From positions 124,001-188,000 of the forward strand of contig QFQP01000010.1 of the NCBI GenBank assembly GCA_003243425.1: a DNA stretch of 64,000 nt, in the 5' to 3' direction. The DNA is from Archangium gephyra. Its GTDB lineage: Bacteria; Myxococcota; Myxococcia; Myxococcales; Myxococcaceae. A model generated the notes under the pieces. It was not told the DNA's origin and did not search any database. It worked only from the letters and a program-made list of their open reading frames with translations. Position 1 is the stretch's first letter, and every line of letters starts with the position of its first letter. Below are positions 40,409 through 50,256 of this stretch, piece after piece. The position numbers and the translations under genes were made by a program.

Positions 40409-40482
40409 GCCCGCAAGACACCACAGAAGCGCCGCTTGTTTCGTGCGTGGGGCACGGTGCTCAAGCATGCTGCGCGACTTCC

Positions 40483-42000
40483 ATGGCCTCTCCGCAGCGT
40501 GTTTCGGGTCTGTTGTTGCCGGTCTTCTCTCTCCGCAGCGCGAATGACGTGGGCGTGGGCGACTTCGAAGGCTTCGAAAACCTCTTCGGGTGGATGCGCC
40601 AGGCCTCGCAGCGCGTGTTGATGGTGCTGCCGTTGCTGCCGACGACGCCGGGTGACCCGAGCCCGTACTCGACGCGCTCGGCGTTCGGGTTGAACCCGCT
40701 CTTCATTCACCTCGGCTGGCTGCCGGAGGGCGTGCAGTTCACCGACGCGGAAAAGAAGGCCATCGACGAAGCGCGCCGGTCGCCGAGCGTTCGCTACGAC
40801 CTCGTGTTCCCGGTGAAGACCGCCGCACTGCAGCGGGCGTTCGACGCGTTCGAACGACACGGCAGCGACGAGTTCGAGACGTGGCGCGCTTCACAGCGCG
40901 AGTGGCTCGACGGTTACGCGCTGTATTCGACGCTGTCCGAGAAGTTCGAGGCCAGGCCCTGGTGGGAATGGCCGGAGCCGCTCAAGAACCGTGACCCCGG
41001 CGCGCTCGAAGCGGCGCTCCAGGAGCACGGCAGGCGCGTTCGCTACCACCAGTGGTTGCAGTGGGTGGCCGACGGTCAGTGGCGGCGGGTTCGTGCGCAG
41101 GCGCACGCGCACGGCATTCAGCTGTGCGGTGACGAGCCGTTCATCATCGGGCAGGACTCTGCGGACTGCTGGTGCTTCCCGCAGTACCTGCGTCGCGACG
41201 CGCGGCTCGGCGTTCCTCCCGACGACTTCTCGGCCGACGGTCAAGACTGGGGCCTGCCGTGGTTCGACTTCGACGCCCTCGGCAGGGACAACGACACCTG
41301 GCTCAAGCGTCGCGCGAAGCACGCCGCGGCGACCTACGACCTGCGCCGCGTCGACCACGCCATCGGGTATTTCCGTCAGTACATCCGCGACGCACAGGCG
41401 CCCAGGGGCCGCTTCGTGCCGGATCAAGAGGCTGATCAACGCGCGCGCGGTGAGAAGAACTTCAAGCTGCTGTCGGAAGGCACCAGCATCGTCGCTGAAG
41501 ATCTCGGCGTGATTCCCCGCTTCGCGCGTGACGTGCTCGCGCAGCTGGGGCTGCCCGGCTACCAGGTGATGCGCTGGTCGCGCGAAGACGGCGTGTACCG
41601 CGACCCGCGGCACTACCCGGAGATCTCGCTCGTCACCACGGGCACGCACGACACCGAGGCGCTGCGCAGCTGGTGGGAAGGCGCGCAGGACTGGGAGCGC
41701 GAGACGGTGTGCCGCGTGTGGCCCGAGTTGAACGGCCTGCAACCGGCTCCGAAGGAGTGGAGCTTCGAGGTGCACGAGGCGCTGTTGCGCGCGGCGATGA
41801 ACTCGCAGTCGTACCTCGCCATCTTCCCCTGGCAGGACGTGTTCGGTGAAACCGAGCGCACCAACCTGCCCGGCACCATGGGCCCGCAGAACTGGAGCTA
41901 CCGCATCAAGCCCGAGGTGCAGGCGCTGAGCGCCGACGAGAACCTGCAGCGCACGGCGAACTGGCTCACGCGGCTTTCGCATGAAGCGCGGCGCGCGTAG
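40483..42000 (+). CDS. malQ: 4-alpha-glucanotransferase (amylomaltase)
   Basis: 505 residues from ATG 40483, full length for GH77. Signatures are 'GLLLPVFSLRSANDVGVGDF' at the N-terminus, 'PLLPTTPGDPSPYSTRSAFG', the nucleophile Asp in 'RRVDHAIGYFRQYI', the acid/base Glu in 'VAEDLGVIPRFAR' and the third carboxylate in 'TGTHDTEALRSWW'. It disproportionates maltodextrins in the cytoplasm and works with glycogen/maltodextrin metabolism. No other glycogen gene is in the window, so it is an isolated copy. The adenylate cyclase gene follows 47 bases later. Confidence 0.95.
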   Translation: MASPQRVSGLLLPVFSLRSANDVGVGDFEGFENLFGWMRQASQRVLMVLPLLPTTPGDPSPYSTRSAFGLNPLFIHLGWLPEGVQFTDAEKKAIDEARRSPSVRYDLVFPVKTAALQRAFDAFERHGSDEFETWRASQREWLDGYALYSTLSEKFEARPWWEWPEPLKNRDPGALEAALQEHGRRVRYHQWLQWVADGQWRRVRAQAHAHGIQLCGDEPFIIGQDSADCWCFPQYLRRDARLGVPPDDFSADGQDWGLPWFDFDALGRDNDTWLKRRAKHAAATYDLRRVDHAIGYFRQYIRDAQAPRGRFVPDQEADQRARGEKNFKLLSEGTSIVAEDLGVIPRFARDVLAQLGLPGYQVMRWSREDGVYRDPRHYPEISLVTTGTHDTEALRSWWEGAQDWERETVCRVWPELNGLQPAPKEWSFEVHEALLRAAMNSQSYLAIFPWQDVFGETERTNLPGTMGPQNWSYRIKPEVQALSADENLQRTANWLTRLSHEARRA

Positions 42001-42047
42001 GCCCGGGGCCCACACATCCACGTCGGTGTTCCTGACGTAGCGGTGAA

Positions 42048-43284
42048 GTGGTGCCATGGAGTCGTGCACTGAGTGACACCGACGCTGCCTGGCGCGCCCA
42101 CGCCCAGACAGAACGCGAACGCAACGCGCTGTGGGTCGCGGCGATTCGTGCGAGCGGTGTGCTGCTCCTGCTGGCGATCTCCGCGTACCAGGGCCTGGTG
42201 GTGGGCCTCGAAGACTGGCGCGCGAACCTGCCCATCTTCGGCGTGTACGGGGCGCTCGCGGCGGTGTTGTGGCTGCTGGTGTGGCGCGTGCCGATGCTCC
42301 GTTCACCTGCGGGCGTGGCGGTGGCCGTCGTCGACGTGCCGATGTTGTTCTGGCTGCAGTGGGAAGGCGTTCCGGTCTCTTTTTCTCCGGGCGCGGCGGC
42401 CACGGTGACCGCGCTGGCCTACGCGCTGTGCGTGCTGCTGGCGCTGATGACGCTGACCGCGCGCTACGTGTGGCTGGTGACCGTGGTGTCGATGGCCGGC
42501 TCGTACCTGCTGTTGCGGCACGCGGGGCTGTCGGTGGTGAGCTCGTGCGTCGCCCCGTTGCTGTTGGCGCGGACCGGTGCGGCGTCGCACTACCTGCTCG
42601 GGCGCGTGCTGGCGCTGTTGCAGCGTGTGGCGGCGGAAGCTGCGAGCCGCGAGAAGCTCGGCCGTTACTTCTCACCGAACGTGGTGCAGCGGCTGCTCGA
42701 GACCGAAGGTGTGCGCGCGCCCGAGTCGCGGCAGGTGACGGTGTTGTTCAGCGACATCCGAGACTTCACGGCGATGTCCGAGGTGCTGACGCCCACGCAG
42801 GTGGTGCAGATGCTCAACGAGTACCACTCGGTGATGGTGGAGCTGGTCTTCGCGCACGGCGGCACGCTCGACAAGTTCATGGGCGACGGGCTGATGGCCT
42901 ACTTCGGCGCGCCGTTCACCGACGAGCAGCACGCGACGAACGCGGTGCAGTGCGCGAAGGAGATGCTCACCGCGCTGGCGGGGTTGAACGTGCTGCGCGT
43001 GGGCCGTGGCGAGCCGGCGCTGCGCATCGGCATCGGCGTGCACTCGGGGCGACGTGGTGCTGGGCAACGTGGGCAGCGCGACGCGGCGGCTCGAGTACAC
43101 GGCCATTGGTGACACCGTGAATCTGGCGAGCCGGTTGGAATCGCTGACCAAGACCGTGGGGCGGCCGCTGCTGGTCTCGAAGCAGACGCGCGAACGCGTC
43201 GGTGAGGCGTGCGGGTTCGAGGCGCTGGAACCGGTGATGGTGAAGGGCAAGGCCGAGCCGGTGGCGCTGTTTGCCGTGAAGTAG
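42048..43284 (+). pseudogene. Membrane adenylate/guanylate cyclase, frameshifted by one extra G
   Basis: From GTG 42048 the frame encodes about five membrane helices (residues 25-170), a linker ('SREKLGRYFSPNVVQRLLE') and a class III cyclase domain ('VTVLFSDIRDFTAMSEVLTP', 'DKFMGDGLMAYFGAP', 'RIGIGVHSG'). At GGGG 43046-43049 the frame breaks. Removing one G restores 'HSGDVVLGNVGSATRRLEYT', then 'AIGDTVNLASRLESL' and 'VMVKGKAEPVALFAVK' to TAA/TAG at 43284, about 411 residues in all. The rest of the gene is intact and well conserved, so this is either a base-call error in a G run or a recent inactivation. The intact protein would make cAMP or cGMP at the inner membrane. Confidence 0.9.
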
Positions 43285-43343
43285 CGCCAGCGCGGTGCAA
43301 CGGATTGGGAACGTCCGTGCCGCAAAGTGACACACAGCGTTAT

Positions 43344-43372
43344 CAGCAGAACGAAACCCCCGGTTCCTGCTG
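43344..43372 (+). promoter_or_regulatory. Leader hairpin before the Omp85 gene
   Basis: CAGCAGAAC (43344-43352) pairs with GTTCCTGCTG (43363-43372) with a single-base bulge and a 10-base loop, 12 bases before the start codon. It is followed by TAGAAAAC, which could be a -10 element. It might instead control translation of the Omp85/TamB operon. Confidence 0.3.
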
Positions 43373-43384
43373 TAGAAAACGCTC

Positions 43385-45574
43385 GTGTCACGGCCGCTCG
43401 CGCTCCTCATTCTCACGCTCGTGTGCGCCGGCTGTGTCACCGCGCCACCCACACCTGACGCGCGCAAGGTCGACGACTTCGAAATCGAAGGCACGAAGGA
43501 GCTCAGCGAGAGCGACGTCAAATCGAAGATCGTCACCACTGAATCGCCGTGGCTCTCGTACATCGCGCCGTGGATGTCGTCGCCGCAGTGGTTCGACCCG
43601 CTGGCGTGGCAGGCCGACCTGCGCCGCATTCAGCGGTACTACGAGGCCAACGGCTACTACCAGGCGCGCGTCCTCGAAGACGAGATCACCGAGGTCGGCA
43701 AGGACAAGGTGAAGCTGCTGGTGAAGCTGCGCGAAGGCGAACCGGCGCGCGTCGACACCCTGACCATTCTCGGCCTCGAGGCGTTGCCCGAAGACATGCA
43801 GGAAGAAGTCACGCGCCGGCTGCCGCTGGAGCGGGGCGACATCTTCCTCGAGGACAGCTGGGCGCGCGCCAAACAGCTGCTCGGAGTTCGGCTGCGCGAG
43901 TTCGGCTTCGCCGAGGTGCTGGTCGCCGGTGAAGCGCTGGTCGACGCCGAGAACGCGCGCGTCGACCTCAAGCTGACCATCGAGACCGGGCCCCGCTACA
44001 AAATCGGCAAGACCTTCGTGGCCACCGACCCCGGCGCGCAGGTGCCCGCGAAGCTCATCGCCGACACGGCCTCACCCGAGCTGGTGCCGGGCGACTGGTT
44101 CTCGGAGAGCGCGCTCAACCGCGCCCAGTCGCGCGTGTTCCAGATGGGCGTGTTCGCCGGGGTGAAGGTGAACCGTGGCCTGCCCGACCGCGCGAACCAG
44201 ACGGTGCCCATCGTCATCGACACGCGCGAAGCGGCGTTCAAGAGCATCCGCCTCGGCGTGGGTCTGGGTGGCGACCTCATTCGTCAGGAGGCGCACCTCA
44301 TCGGTGAGTTCACCAACCGCAACCTCGGCTTCTCGAGCCTCTTCAACAAGGAGCAGATTCTCGACCGGCTCACCTTGAAGGCGAAGCTGGGCATCGCCTT
44401 CGTGCCCAACGTCATCGACGTGGCGCGCTCGCTGCCGACGGCGAAGTGGGGCCCCATCTGGTCGCTCAACGTCGAATACGAGGTGCCGCGCATCTTCCAG
44501 ATCCGCACGTTGTCGCTGCAGACCAACGTGGAGATCCTGCGCTTGCTCGACAACGCGTTCGACTACGACGCGCTCGAGCCGAAGTTCGGCTTCGTGTGGC
44601 GCCCGACGACGGACGTCACCATCTTCCCCAGCATCAACGCCAACATCTTCCTGCTGCGCACCGAGTTCTCGCTGCTCGAGACCGGCAACGTCGACGCGCT
44701 CGGCTGCCCGGTGCAGCCCAACCTCTGCGTGGTCGGCTTCCTCGACCTGATGGCCGAGTGGGACCGGCGCGACAACCGCAACGAAGCGCGTGAAGGCTTC
44801 TACGCGGCGATGAACATCTCGGGCGGCGTGGCGCAGACGCAGCGCGTGAGCCCCTTCATTCGCATCACCCCCGAGGTGCGCGGCTACTTGAGCTTCGGCA
44901 TCGAGAAGCGGGTGACGCTCGCGGGCCGCATCAAGGCGGGCTCCATCTTCGCGCCCGACAACGACACGCCCATCGTCATGCGCTACTTCTCGGGCGGCTC
45001 GGGCATGCGCGGCTTCCAGCAGCGCCGGCTCTCGCCCCTGCGCGCGGTGCCCACCACGCAGCTCATCGAAGACCCCACGTGCGCCGGTCAGTTCGGCTGT
45101 CGCCTCATTCCCAACCCTGACCCTTCGGTGGGCGCGGCGCGCGGCAAGACCTTACCTGTCGGTGGCAGCGGGCTCCTGGAGGCGTCGGTGGAGCTGCGCT
45201 GGGCCGTCACTGAGGACTGGGTGCTCGCTTTGTTCAACGACTGGGGTGCCGTCAGCGTCGACACACTCTTCGCGCCCGGTCAGGACCTGCTGGCCACGCT
45301 CTACACGGCGGTCGGGTTCGGCGTGCGCTACCGCACCCCGCTCGGCCCGATTCGTGTCGACCTCGCGTTCCGCATTCCCGTGGTCGGCGGCCCGCAGGTG
45401 GTCGACCCCGGCAACACCACCGCGTTCCAGAGCCAGCCCGGCTGCTTCTTCGGCGCGGGCTCGGGCCAGCTGTACTGGGACTCGATGACCTACGCGCCCA
45501 CGCCGACGCCGATGCAGGCCGGCATGCCCGACAACCTGTGCAGCGCGCACCTGTCCATCGGTGAGGCGTTCTGA
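43385..45574 (+). CDS. Lipidated Omp85-family outer-membrane assembly protein (TamA/TamL-like)
   Basis: 729 residues from GTG 43385. The signal ends in 'LTLVCAGC' and so predicts a lipoprotein, although the -3 residue is Cys, which is unusual. Three POTRA-like units follow ('VDDFEIEGTKELSESDVKSK', 'VDTLTILGLEALPEDM', 'YKIGKTFVATDPGAQVP'). The barrel begins near residue 270 and includes the Omp85 loop 'YFSGGSGMRGFQQRRLSPL' and a C-terminal strand with 'RYRTPLGPIRVDLAFRIP'. A lipid anchor plus POTRA plus barrel is the arrangement of TamL. The tamB gene starts on its last base (TGATG overlap), confirming a Tam-type pair for outer-membrane protein or lipid transport. Confidence 0.93.
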   Translation: MSRPLALLILTLVCAGCVTAPPTPDARKVDDFEIEGTKELSESDVKSKIVTTESPWLSYIAPWMSSPQWFDPLAWQADLRRIQRYYEANGYYQARVLEDEITEVGKDKVKLLVKLREGEPARVDTLTILGLEALPEDMQEEVTRRLPLERGDIFLEDSWARAKQLLGVRLREFGFAEVLVAGEALVDAENARVDLKLTIETGPRYKIGKTFVATDPGAQVPAKLIADTASPELVPGDWFSESALNRAQSRVFQMGVFAGVKVNRGLPDRANQTVPIVIDTREAAFKSIRLGVGLGGDLIRQEAHLIGEFTNRNLGFSSLFNKEQILDRLTLKAKLGIAFVPNVIDVARSLPTAKWGPIWSLNVEYEVPRIFQIRTLSLQTNVEILRLLDNAFDYDALEPKFGFVWRPTTDVTIFPSINANIFLLRTEFSLLETGNVDALGCPVQPNLCVVGFLDLMAEWDRRDNRNEAREGFYAAMNISGGVAQTQRVSPFIRITPEVRGYLSFGIEKRVTLAGRIKAGSIFAPDNDTPIVMRYFSGGSGMRGFQQRRLSPLRAVPTTQLIEDPTCAGQFGCRLIPNPDPSVGAARGKTLPVGGSGLLEASVELRWAVTEDWVLALFNDWGAVSVDTLFAPGQDLLATLYTAVGFGVRYRTPLGPIRVDLAFRIPVVGGPQVVDPGNTTAFQSQPGCFFGAGSGQLYWDSMTYAPTPTPMQAGMPDNLCSAHLSIGEAF

Positions 45575-48500
45575 TGGCTGACGCGCCCACGCCAGCAGCG
45601 CCGAAGAAGAAGCGCCGGTGGCTCAAGGCGCTGCTCATCGTGCTCGCGGTGCTGGTGCTGCTGCCGGTGCTGCTCGTCGGTGGGGTGTTCATCTTCCTGT
45701 CGACCGACGCGGGCGAGAAGCTGGTGCGCTCGCAGCTCATCTCCATCGTCAACGGCACGCTCGCCGGCAAAGTCGACGCCTCGTACGTGAAGCTCGAGGG
45801 CGGCCACCTCGTGCTGCGCGACGTGAAGCTGTTCGACCCCGAAGGTGAGCTCGTGGCCTCCATCGCGGTGGTGGACGCGTACGTCGACCTGCCGGCGCTC
45901 ACCGGGCAGCTCATCAAGCTGACGAAGATCTCCATCGAGAAGCCCGAGCTGTTCCTCAAGCAGGACGACAAGGGCCTCAACCTGCTGCGCGCAGTGGCGC
46001 TGCGGAACCCGGGCGTGCCCGACGACCCGACCAAGCCGAGTGCACCCAACAACTGGCGCGTCGACATCGACTCGCTCGGGTTGACCGACGGAGCCATCGA
46101 CTTTCAGCTGCCCGACCGCCGCATCACCACCCGGCAGCTGACCCTCACCGGCGACGCCGACCTCGAGCTCTCGCCCTTCACCGTGGCCGGCGCGCTCGAG
46201 CTGCGCTCGCTGGTGACCGAGCCGCTCCAGGAACGTCTGCGCCTCGACGTCGACGCCTCGGCTGCCAGGGGCCCGCAGGTGTTCAGCCTGCTGGCCGAGC
46301 TGGGGAACACGCGCGTGCGCGGCGAGTTCGACCTGCACGACACCGCGCTCACGCTGACCGAGCTGGTCGCCGACCCGCGCGAGTTGAAGGCCTTCGTGCC
46401 GCAGTGGCCGCTGCTGCCGGTCATCCATGGCAAGGGCGGCCTGTCACTCAAGAGCGCCGACCTCTCGTTGACCGCCGGGGCGGCGAAAGTGGTCGTCGAC
46501 GCCAGGTACGCGCTCGACAAGAACTCCGTCGAGGCCTTCTCGGTGACCGCCAGCGACGTGAACCTCGAGGAGCTGGTGGGTGCCGACCTGCCCTCGCAGA
46601 TTTCACTCGAGGCCTCGGGCTCCATCGCCGACTGGCGGCCGCCAAACCTGACCGGCGAGGTCAAGGCAAAGGGGGCGTGGGTCGACGGAGCTCGGCAGCT
46701 GGCCAGCGTCGACCTGCTGGCCACCGCGAAGAACGGCGCCATCACCGTCTCGAAGGGCGCCGTCACTTCACCCGGCGTGGTCATCAACGTGCGCGGTGAC
46801 GTGACCACCGAGTCGCTCGACCTGACGGGCACGCTCAACGCCAAGGACCTGCGTCAGGTGGACAAGACGCTGCAGCACTTCGCGAAGGTGAACGTCGGTG
46901 GGCTCGCGGGCAGCGGCACGCTGGAGCTCGGCGTGAAGGGCCCGCTCACCAGCCCCGCCATCAAGGCCGTCGGTGACCTGCGCGGCATCCAGATCTCGAC
47001 GGTCTCCATCAACCAGCTGCACGTCGACGCCGACATCCCCGACGTCACCAGACCGCTCGACACCGACATTCTGCTGCACGCGAAGAAGGCGAAGGTCGGC
47101 GACCGGGAATTCGAAGAGGTGACCTTCGACTTCTACACGCACGGCCGCGCCTTCGACCTCGACGTGTCGACCAGGGGCCTGGGCGACCTGAAGGTGAACC
47201 TCATCGGCAAGCTCGACGCCGACTCCAAAGGCGCGTCGCTCGACAAGGCCGAGATCAAGGCCACCAACTCGAACTGGGTGCTCGAGCAGCCGACACAGCT
47301 GTCGTGGAGCGACGGGTTCCGCGTCGACGCGTTCGCGTTCGTCGACGGCGACCAACGGCTCGCCGGGCGCGCGCTCGTCACGCCCAACCGGCTCGACGCC
47401 ACGGTGGAGGCCACGAGAATCGACCTCGCGAAGTTGCCGACCGTCGCCGCCCCTCCGTCGCTGGGGCTCGCCGGGCTGGTCGACCTCGACGCGCGCGCCA
47501 CCGGCAGCACCAGGAAGCCGGAGGTCACGGCCAGGGTGCAGGTGCACGGCGGCCAGGTGAAGGGCTTCGACGGCATCGAGCTGACGCTCGACGGCGGCTG
47601 GAAGAACGAGCGCGCGAGCGGTTCACTCAAGCTCGCCACCACGCTGGGCGCGCTCGAAGGCACGTTCGACCTCCCGGTCATCGCGCTGCTCGACGAGAAG
47701 CCGGGCGACGCGAAGGCCCACTTCACGCTCGACCGCGTCGCGCTGGCGCAAGTGAAGCAGCAGCTGAAGCTCGAGCTGCCGGTCGACGGCGCGCTCGGCG
47801 CTACGCTCGACGTGTCGGGCAGCGCCGAAGCGCCGCGCATCTCGGTGGTGGTCAGCTCGCCCGAGTTGAAGGTGAAGCTCGACGAGCGCGACCGGGTGCT
47901 CGTGCTTCGCGACGTGAGCCTGCGCGCCGAGACGGACGAGCGAGGCGAGCTCGGCGCCACGGTCACCGCGGCTTCACTCGGCGGTCGGCACCGCATCGCG
48001 CTCGACACGCCGCTCACGCTGCGCTCGCTGCGGAAGTCACCACCGACCCGAGACTCGCTGCTGGCGCTGGAGATCTCCCTCGGCCTTCAGCTCGAGAAGA
48101 TCTCGCTCGAGCAGGTGCACGAAGAGGCGCTGTACCAGGACGACGAGCTGGCGGGCGTGGTCTCGCTGGTGGGCGACTTCAAGGGGCCGGTGCGCGCGCT
48201 GCTCGGTTCACTCACGCTCTCGTTCGAGGGCGTCACCAGCCCGCCCGTGCGGGGGCTGACCGGCACCCTCACGCTCACCACCGAAGACATGCGCACCTTG
48301 TTGCGTGGCCAGGTCGCGCTCAACGACAAGCCGATGCTGGAGCTCGACGTCGCCCTGCAGGCGGGGATCTCGAAGGTGGTCGACGCGGTGCTCGCCGAGA
48401 AGGACGCGCAGCAGCGGCTCATGGCGCTCCTCGAGAGCACGCCGGTGAAGGGGCTGGTGGTGCTCTCGCCGTTCCAGCTCGAGCAGGCCCTCTCGATGAA

Positions 48501-50121
48501 CGACGACATCACGCCGCCGCGGGGCGTGGTCACCGCCACGCTCGACCTCGCCGGCACGCTCGAGGCGCTCACCGCGCGGCTCACGGGGTCGATGACCAAC
48601 CTGAGCTTCGACAAGGTCTCGCTGGGCAGCGCCCGCTTCGACGTGAAGGCGACGTCGCGCGAGCAGAACCTCACCATGGTGCTCGGTGGTCAGGGCCGCG
48701 ACGACCTGAAGTTGCGCGGCAAGCTGGGCCTCGACGTGCGGCTCTCGTCGCTGCGCAAGGGCCTGCAGTGGAAGGAAGCGCCCGTCGACGCGTCGCTCGA
48801 AGCGCGGAACTTCGACCTCGCGTTCCTGTCGGGCTCCGTCGACATGCTGCGCGCCATCGCCGGCCGGTTGAACATGAAGGCGAAGGTCGACGGCAGGCTC
48901 GGCGACCCGCGCTTCGTGGGCGACGTGAAGTTGAACGACGGCCGCGTGGCGCTCGCGGGCTTCGGCGACTACCGCAACCTGCAGTTGGACCTCCGCCTCA
49001 CCAACGAGCTCATCGACCTCAAGCAGCTCGAGGCCACGAGCGGCGCCGGGAAGCTCTCTCTGGTAGCGCGCGCCGAACGGCAGCAATCGGGCGCGTACAA
49101 GGTCACCAGCGAAGGCAACGCCAGGAAGTTCCCCATCGTGGTCGACGACCAGCTGATGGCCATCGCGTCCATGAAGTACTCGATGCGCGGCGACGTGACC
49201 TCGGCGTTCGCAGACATCAAGGAGCTCGCGCTGCCCGACGTCGAAGTCGAGCTGCCCGACGTGAAGCGGAAGGACCTGCAAGACCTTCAGCGCCCGAAGG
49301 ATGTGGTGGTGCTGCGCAAGGGTGAGACCTTCACCATGCGCCGCCAGAAGGAGCTGGCGGCGGCCAACGCGGTGAAGGAAGGCCCGGGCTTCGGGTTGCG
49401 CGCGGTCATCGCCGCGCCGCGAAATCTGTGGGTGCGCAGCTCCGACGTGAACATCGAGATCGGCTTGTCCGACGGCTTCACCGTGGAGTTCCAGCGCGAG
49501 CTGCGCCTGCGTGGCGAAGCGCGCATTCAGCGCGGGCAGCTCAACGTCATCGGTCGCGAGTTCACCATCTCGCGCAACAGTGAAGTGCGCTTCAACGGCG
49601 GGCTCACCGACATGTACATCAACGTGGCGGCCGTTCACGTGAACCAGCGTGAGGCGGTGAAGATCACCGTCAACGTCACCGGCAAGGGCACCAACTTCAA
49701 CATCAAGCCCACGTCAGAGCCGCCGATGCCGGAGTCGGACATCTACGCGATTCTCGCCACCGGCCGGCGCACGCTACGGCAGGGCGGCGGCAACACCATC
49801 ACGCCCGGGCAGGCCGCGTCGGTGGTCGGTCAGCTCGCCGCCAGTCAGTTGAAGAACGTCATCGCCAAGAAGCTGCCGCTCGACGTGTTGAACTTCGAGA
49901 CCAGCGACGAGTTCAGGAACGTGAAGCTCGACGTCGGTTGGTACTTGAACGACTCGCTCTACCTGGGCGGCACGTTGAACGTGGGCGCGAAGCGCGAGCG
50001 CGGCGAGAGCATGTGGGGCGGCCGCCTCGAGTACCAGATGACGAGGACCATCTCGCTCGAGACCTACGCCGGCGACGCGCCCAGCTACGGCGTCGACGCG
50101 GTCTTCCAGCGCGACTTCTGA
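45574..50121 (+). CDS. tamB: TamB-like inner-membrane/periplasm-spanning protein
   Basis: 1515 residues. A single N-terminal helix (residues 16-40, 'ALLIVLAVLVLLPVLLVGGV') is followed by a very long repetitive beta region of AsmA/TamB type ('VDASYVKLEGGHLVLRDVKL'). The C-terminal DUF490 domain is clear: 'RGQLNVIGREFTISRNSEV', 'FNGGLTDMYINVAAVH', 'SDIYAILATGRRTL' and a final 'SYGVDAVFQRDF'. TamB bridges the periplasm with a hydrophobic groove and is thought to move phospholipids or help Omp assembly. It overlaps the Omp85 stop by one base and is therefore co-translated. It is somewhat longer than E. coli TamB (about 1260 residues). Confidence 0.96.
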   Translation: MADAPTPAAPKKKRRWLKALLIVLAVLVLLPVLLVGGVFIFLSTDAGEKLVRSQLISIVNGTLAGKVDASYVKLEGGHLVLRDVKLFDPEGELVASIAVVDAYVDLPALTGQLIKLTKISIEKPELFLKQDDKGLNLLRAVALRNPGVPDDPTKPSAPNNWRVDIDSLGLTDGAIDFQLPDRRITTRQLTLTGDADLELSPFTVAGALELRSLVTEPLQERLRLDVDASAARGPQVFSLLAELGNTRVRGEFDLHDTALTLTELVADPRELKAFVPQWPLLPVIHGKGGLSLKSADLSLTAGAAKVVVDARYALDKNSVEAFSVTASDVNLEELVGADLPSQISLEASGSIADWRPPNLTGEVKAKGAWVDGARQLASVDLLATAKNGAITVSKGAVTSPGVVINVRGDVTTESLDLTGTLNAKDLRQVDKTLQHFAKVNVGGLAGSGTLELGVKGPLTSPAIKAVGDLRGIQISTVSINQLHVDADIPDVTRPLDTDILLHAKKAKVGDREFEEVTFDFYTHGRAFDLDVSTRGLGDLKVNLIGKLDADSKGASLDKAEIKATNSNWVLEQPTQLSWSDGFRVDAFAFVDGDQRLAGRALVTPNRLDATVEATRIDLAKLPTVAAPPSLGLAGLVDLDARATGSTRKPEVTARVQVHGGQVKGFDGIELTLDGGWKNERASGSLKLATTLGALEGTFDLPVIALLDEKPGDAKAHFTLDRVALAQVKQQLKLELPVDGALGATLDVSGSAEAPRISVVVSSPELKVKLDERDRVLVLRDVSLRAETDERGELGATVTAASLGGRHRIALDTPLTLRSLRKSPPTRDSLLALEISLGLQLEKISLEQVHEEALYQDDELAGVVSLVGDFKGPVRALLGSLTLSFEGVTSPPVRGLTGTLTLTTEDMRTLLRGQVALNDKPMLELDVALQAGISKVVDAVLAEKDAQQRLMALLESTPVKGLVVLSPFQLEQALSMNDDITPPRGVVTATLDLAGTLEALTARLTGSMTNLSFDKVSLGSARFDVKATSREQNLTMVLGGQGRDDLKLRGKLGLDVRLSSLRKGLQWKEAPVDASLEARNFDLAFLSGSVDMLRAIAGRLNMKAKVDGRLGDPRFVGDVKLNDGRVALAGFGDYRNLQLDLRLTNELIDLKQLEATSGAGKLSLVARAERQQSGAYKVTSEGNARKFPIVVDDQLMAIASMKYSMRGDVTSAFADIKELALPDVEVELPDVKRKDLQDLQRPKDVVVLRKGETFTMRRQKELAAANAVKEGPGFGLRAVIAAPRNLWVRSSDVNIEIGLSDGFTVEFQRELRLRGEARIQRGQLNVIGREFTISRNSEVRFNGGLTDMYINVAAVHVNQREAVKITVNVTGKGTNFNIKPTSEPPMPESDIYAILATGRRTLRQGGGNTITPGQAASVVGQLAASQLKNVIAKKLPLDVLNFETSDEFRNVKLDVGWYLNDSLYLGGTLNVGAKRERGESMWGGRLEYQMTRTISLETYAGDAPSYGVDAVFQRDF

Positions 50122-50256
50122 CCTCACGGGCCCCGCCACCCGAGACACGGAATGCAGGGGTCGTGCACTTCGTAACGGGTTTCTGACGGTTTTCTGTCGC
50201 TTCGCCCCGGTCGGCGCAGGGAACGGTCGGCACGCGGGTTGCTCAACGCCGGCGCC

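Noticed and set aside
48208..49638. 476-codon frame opposite tamB
   Set aside because: Shadow of tamB; no start signal or recognisable motif.
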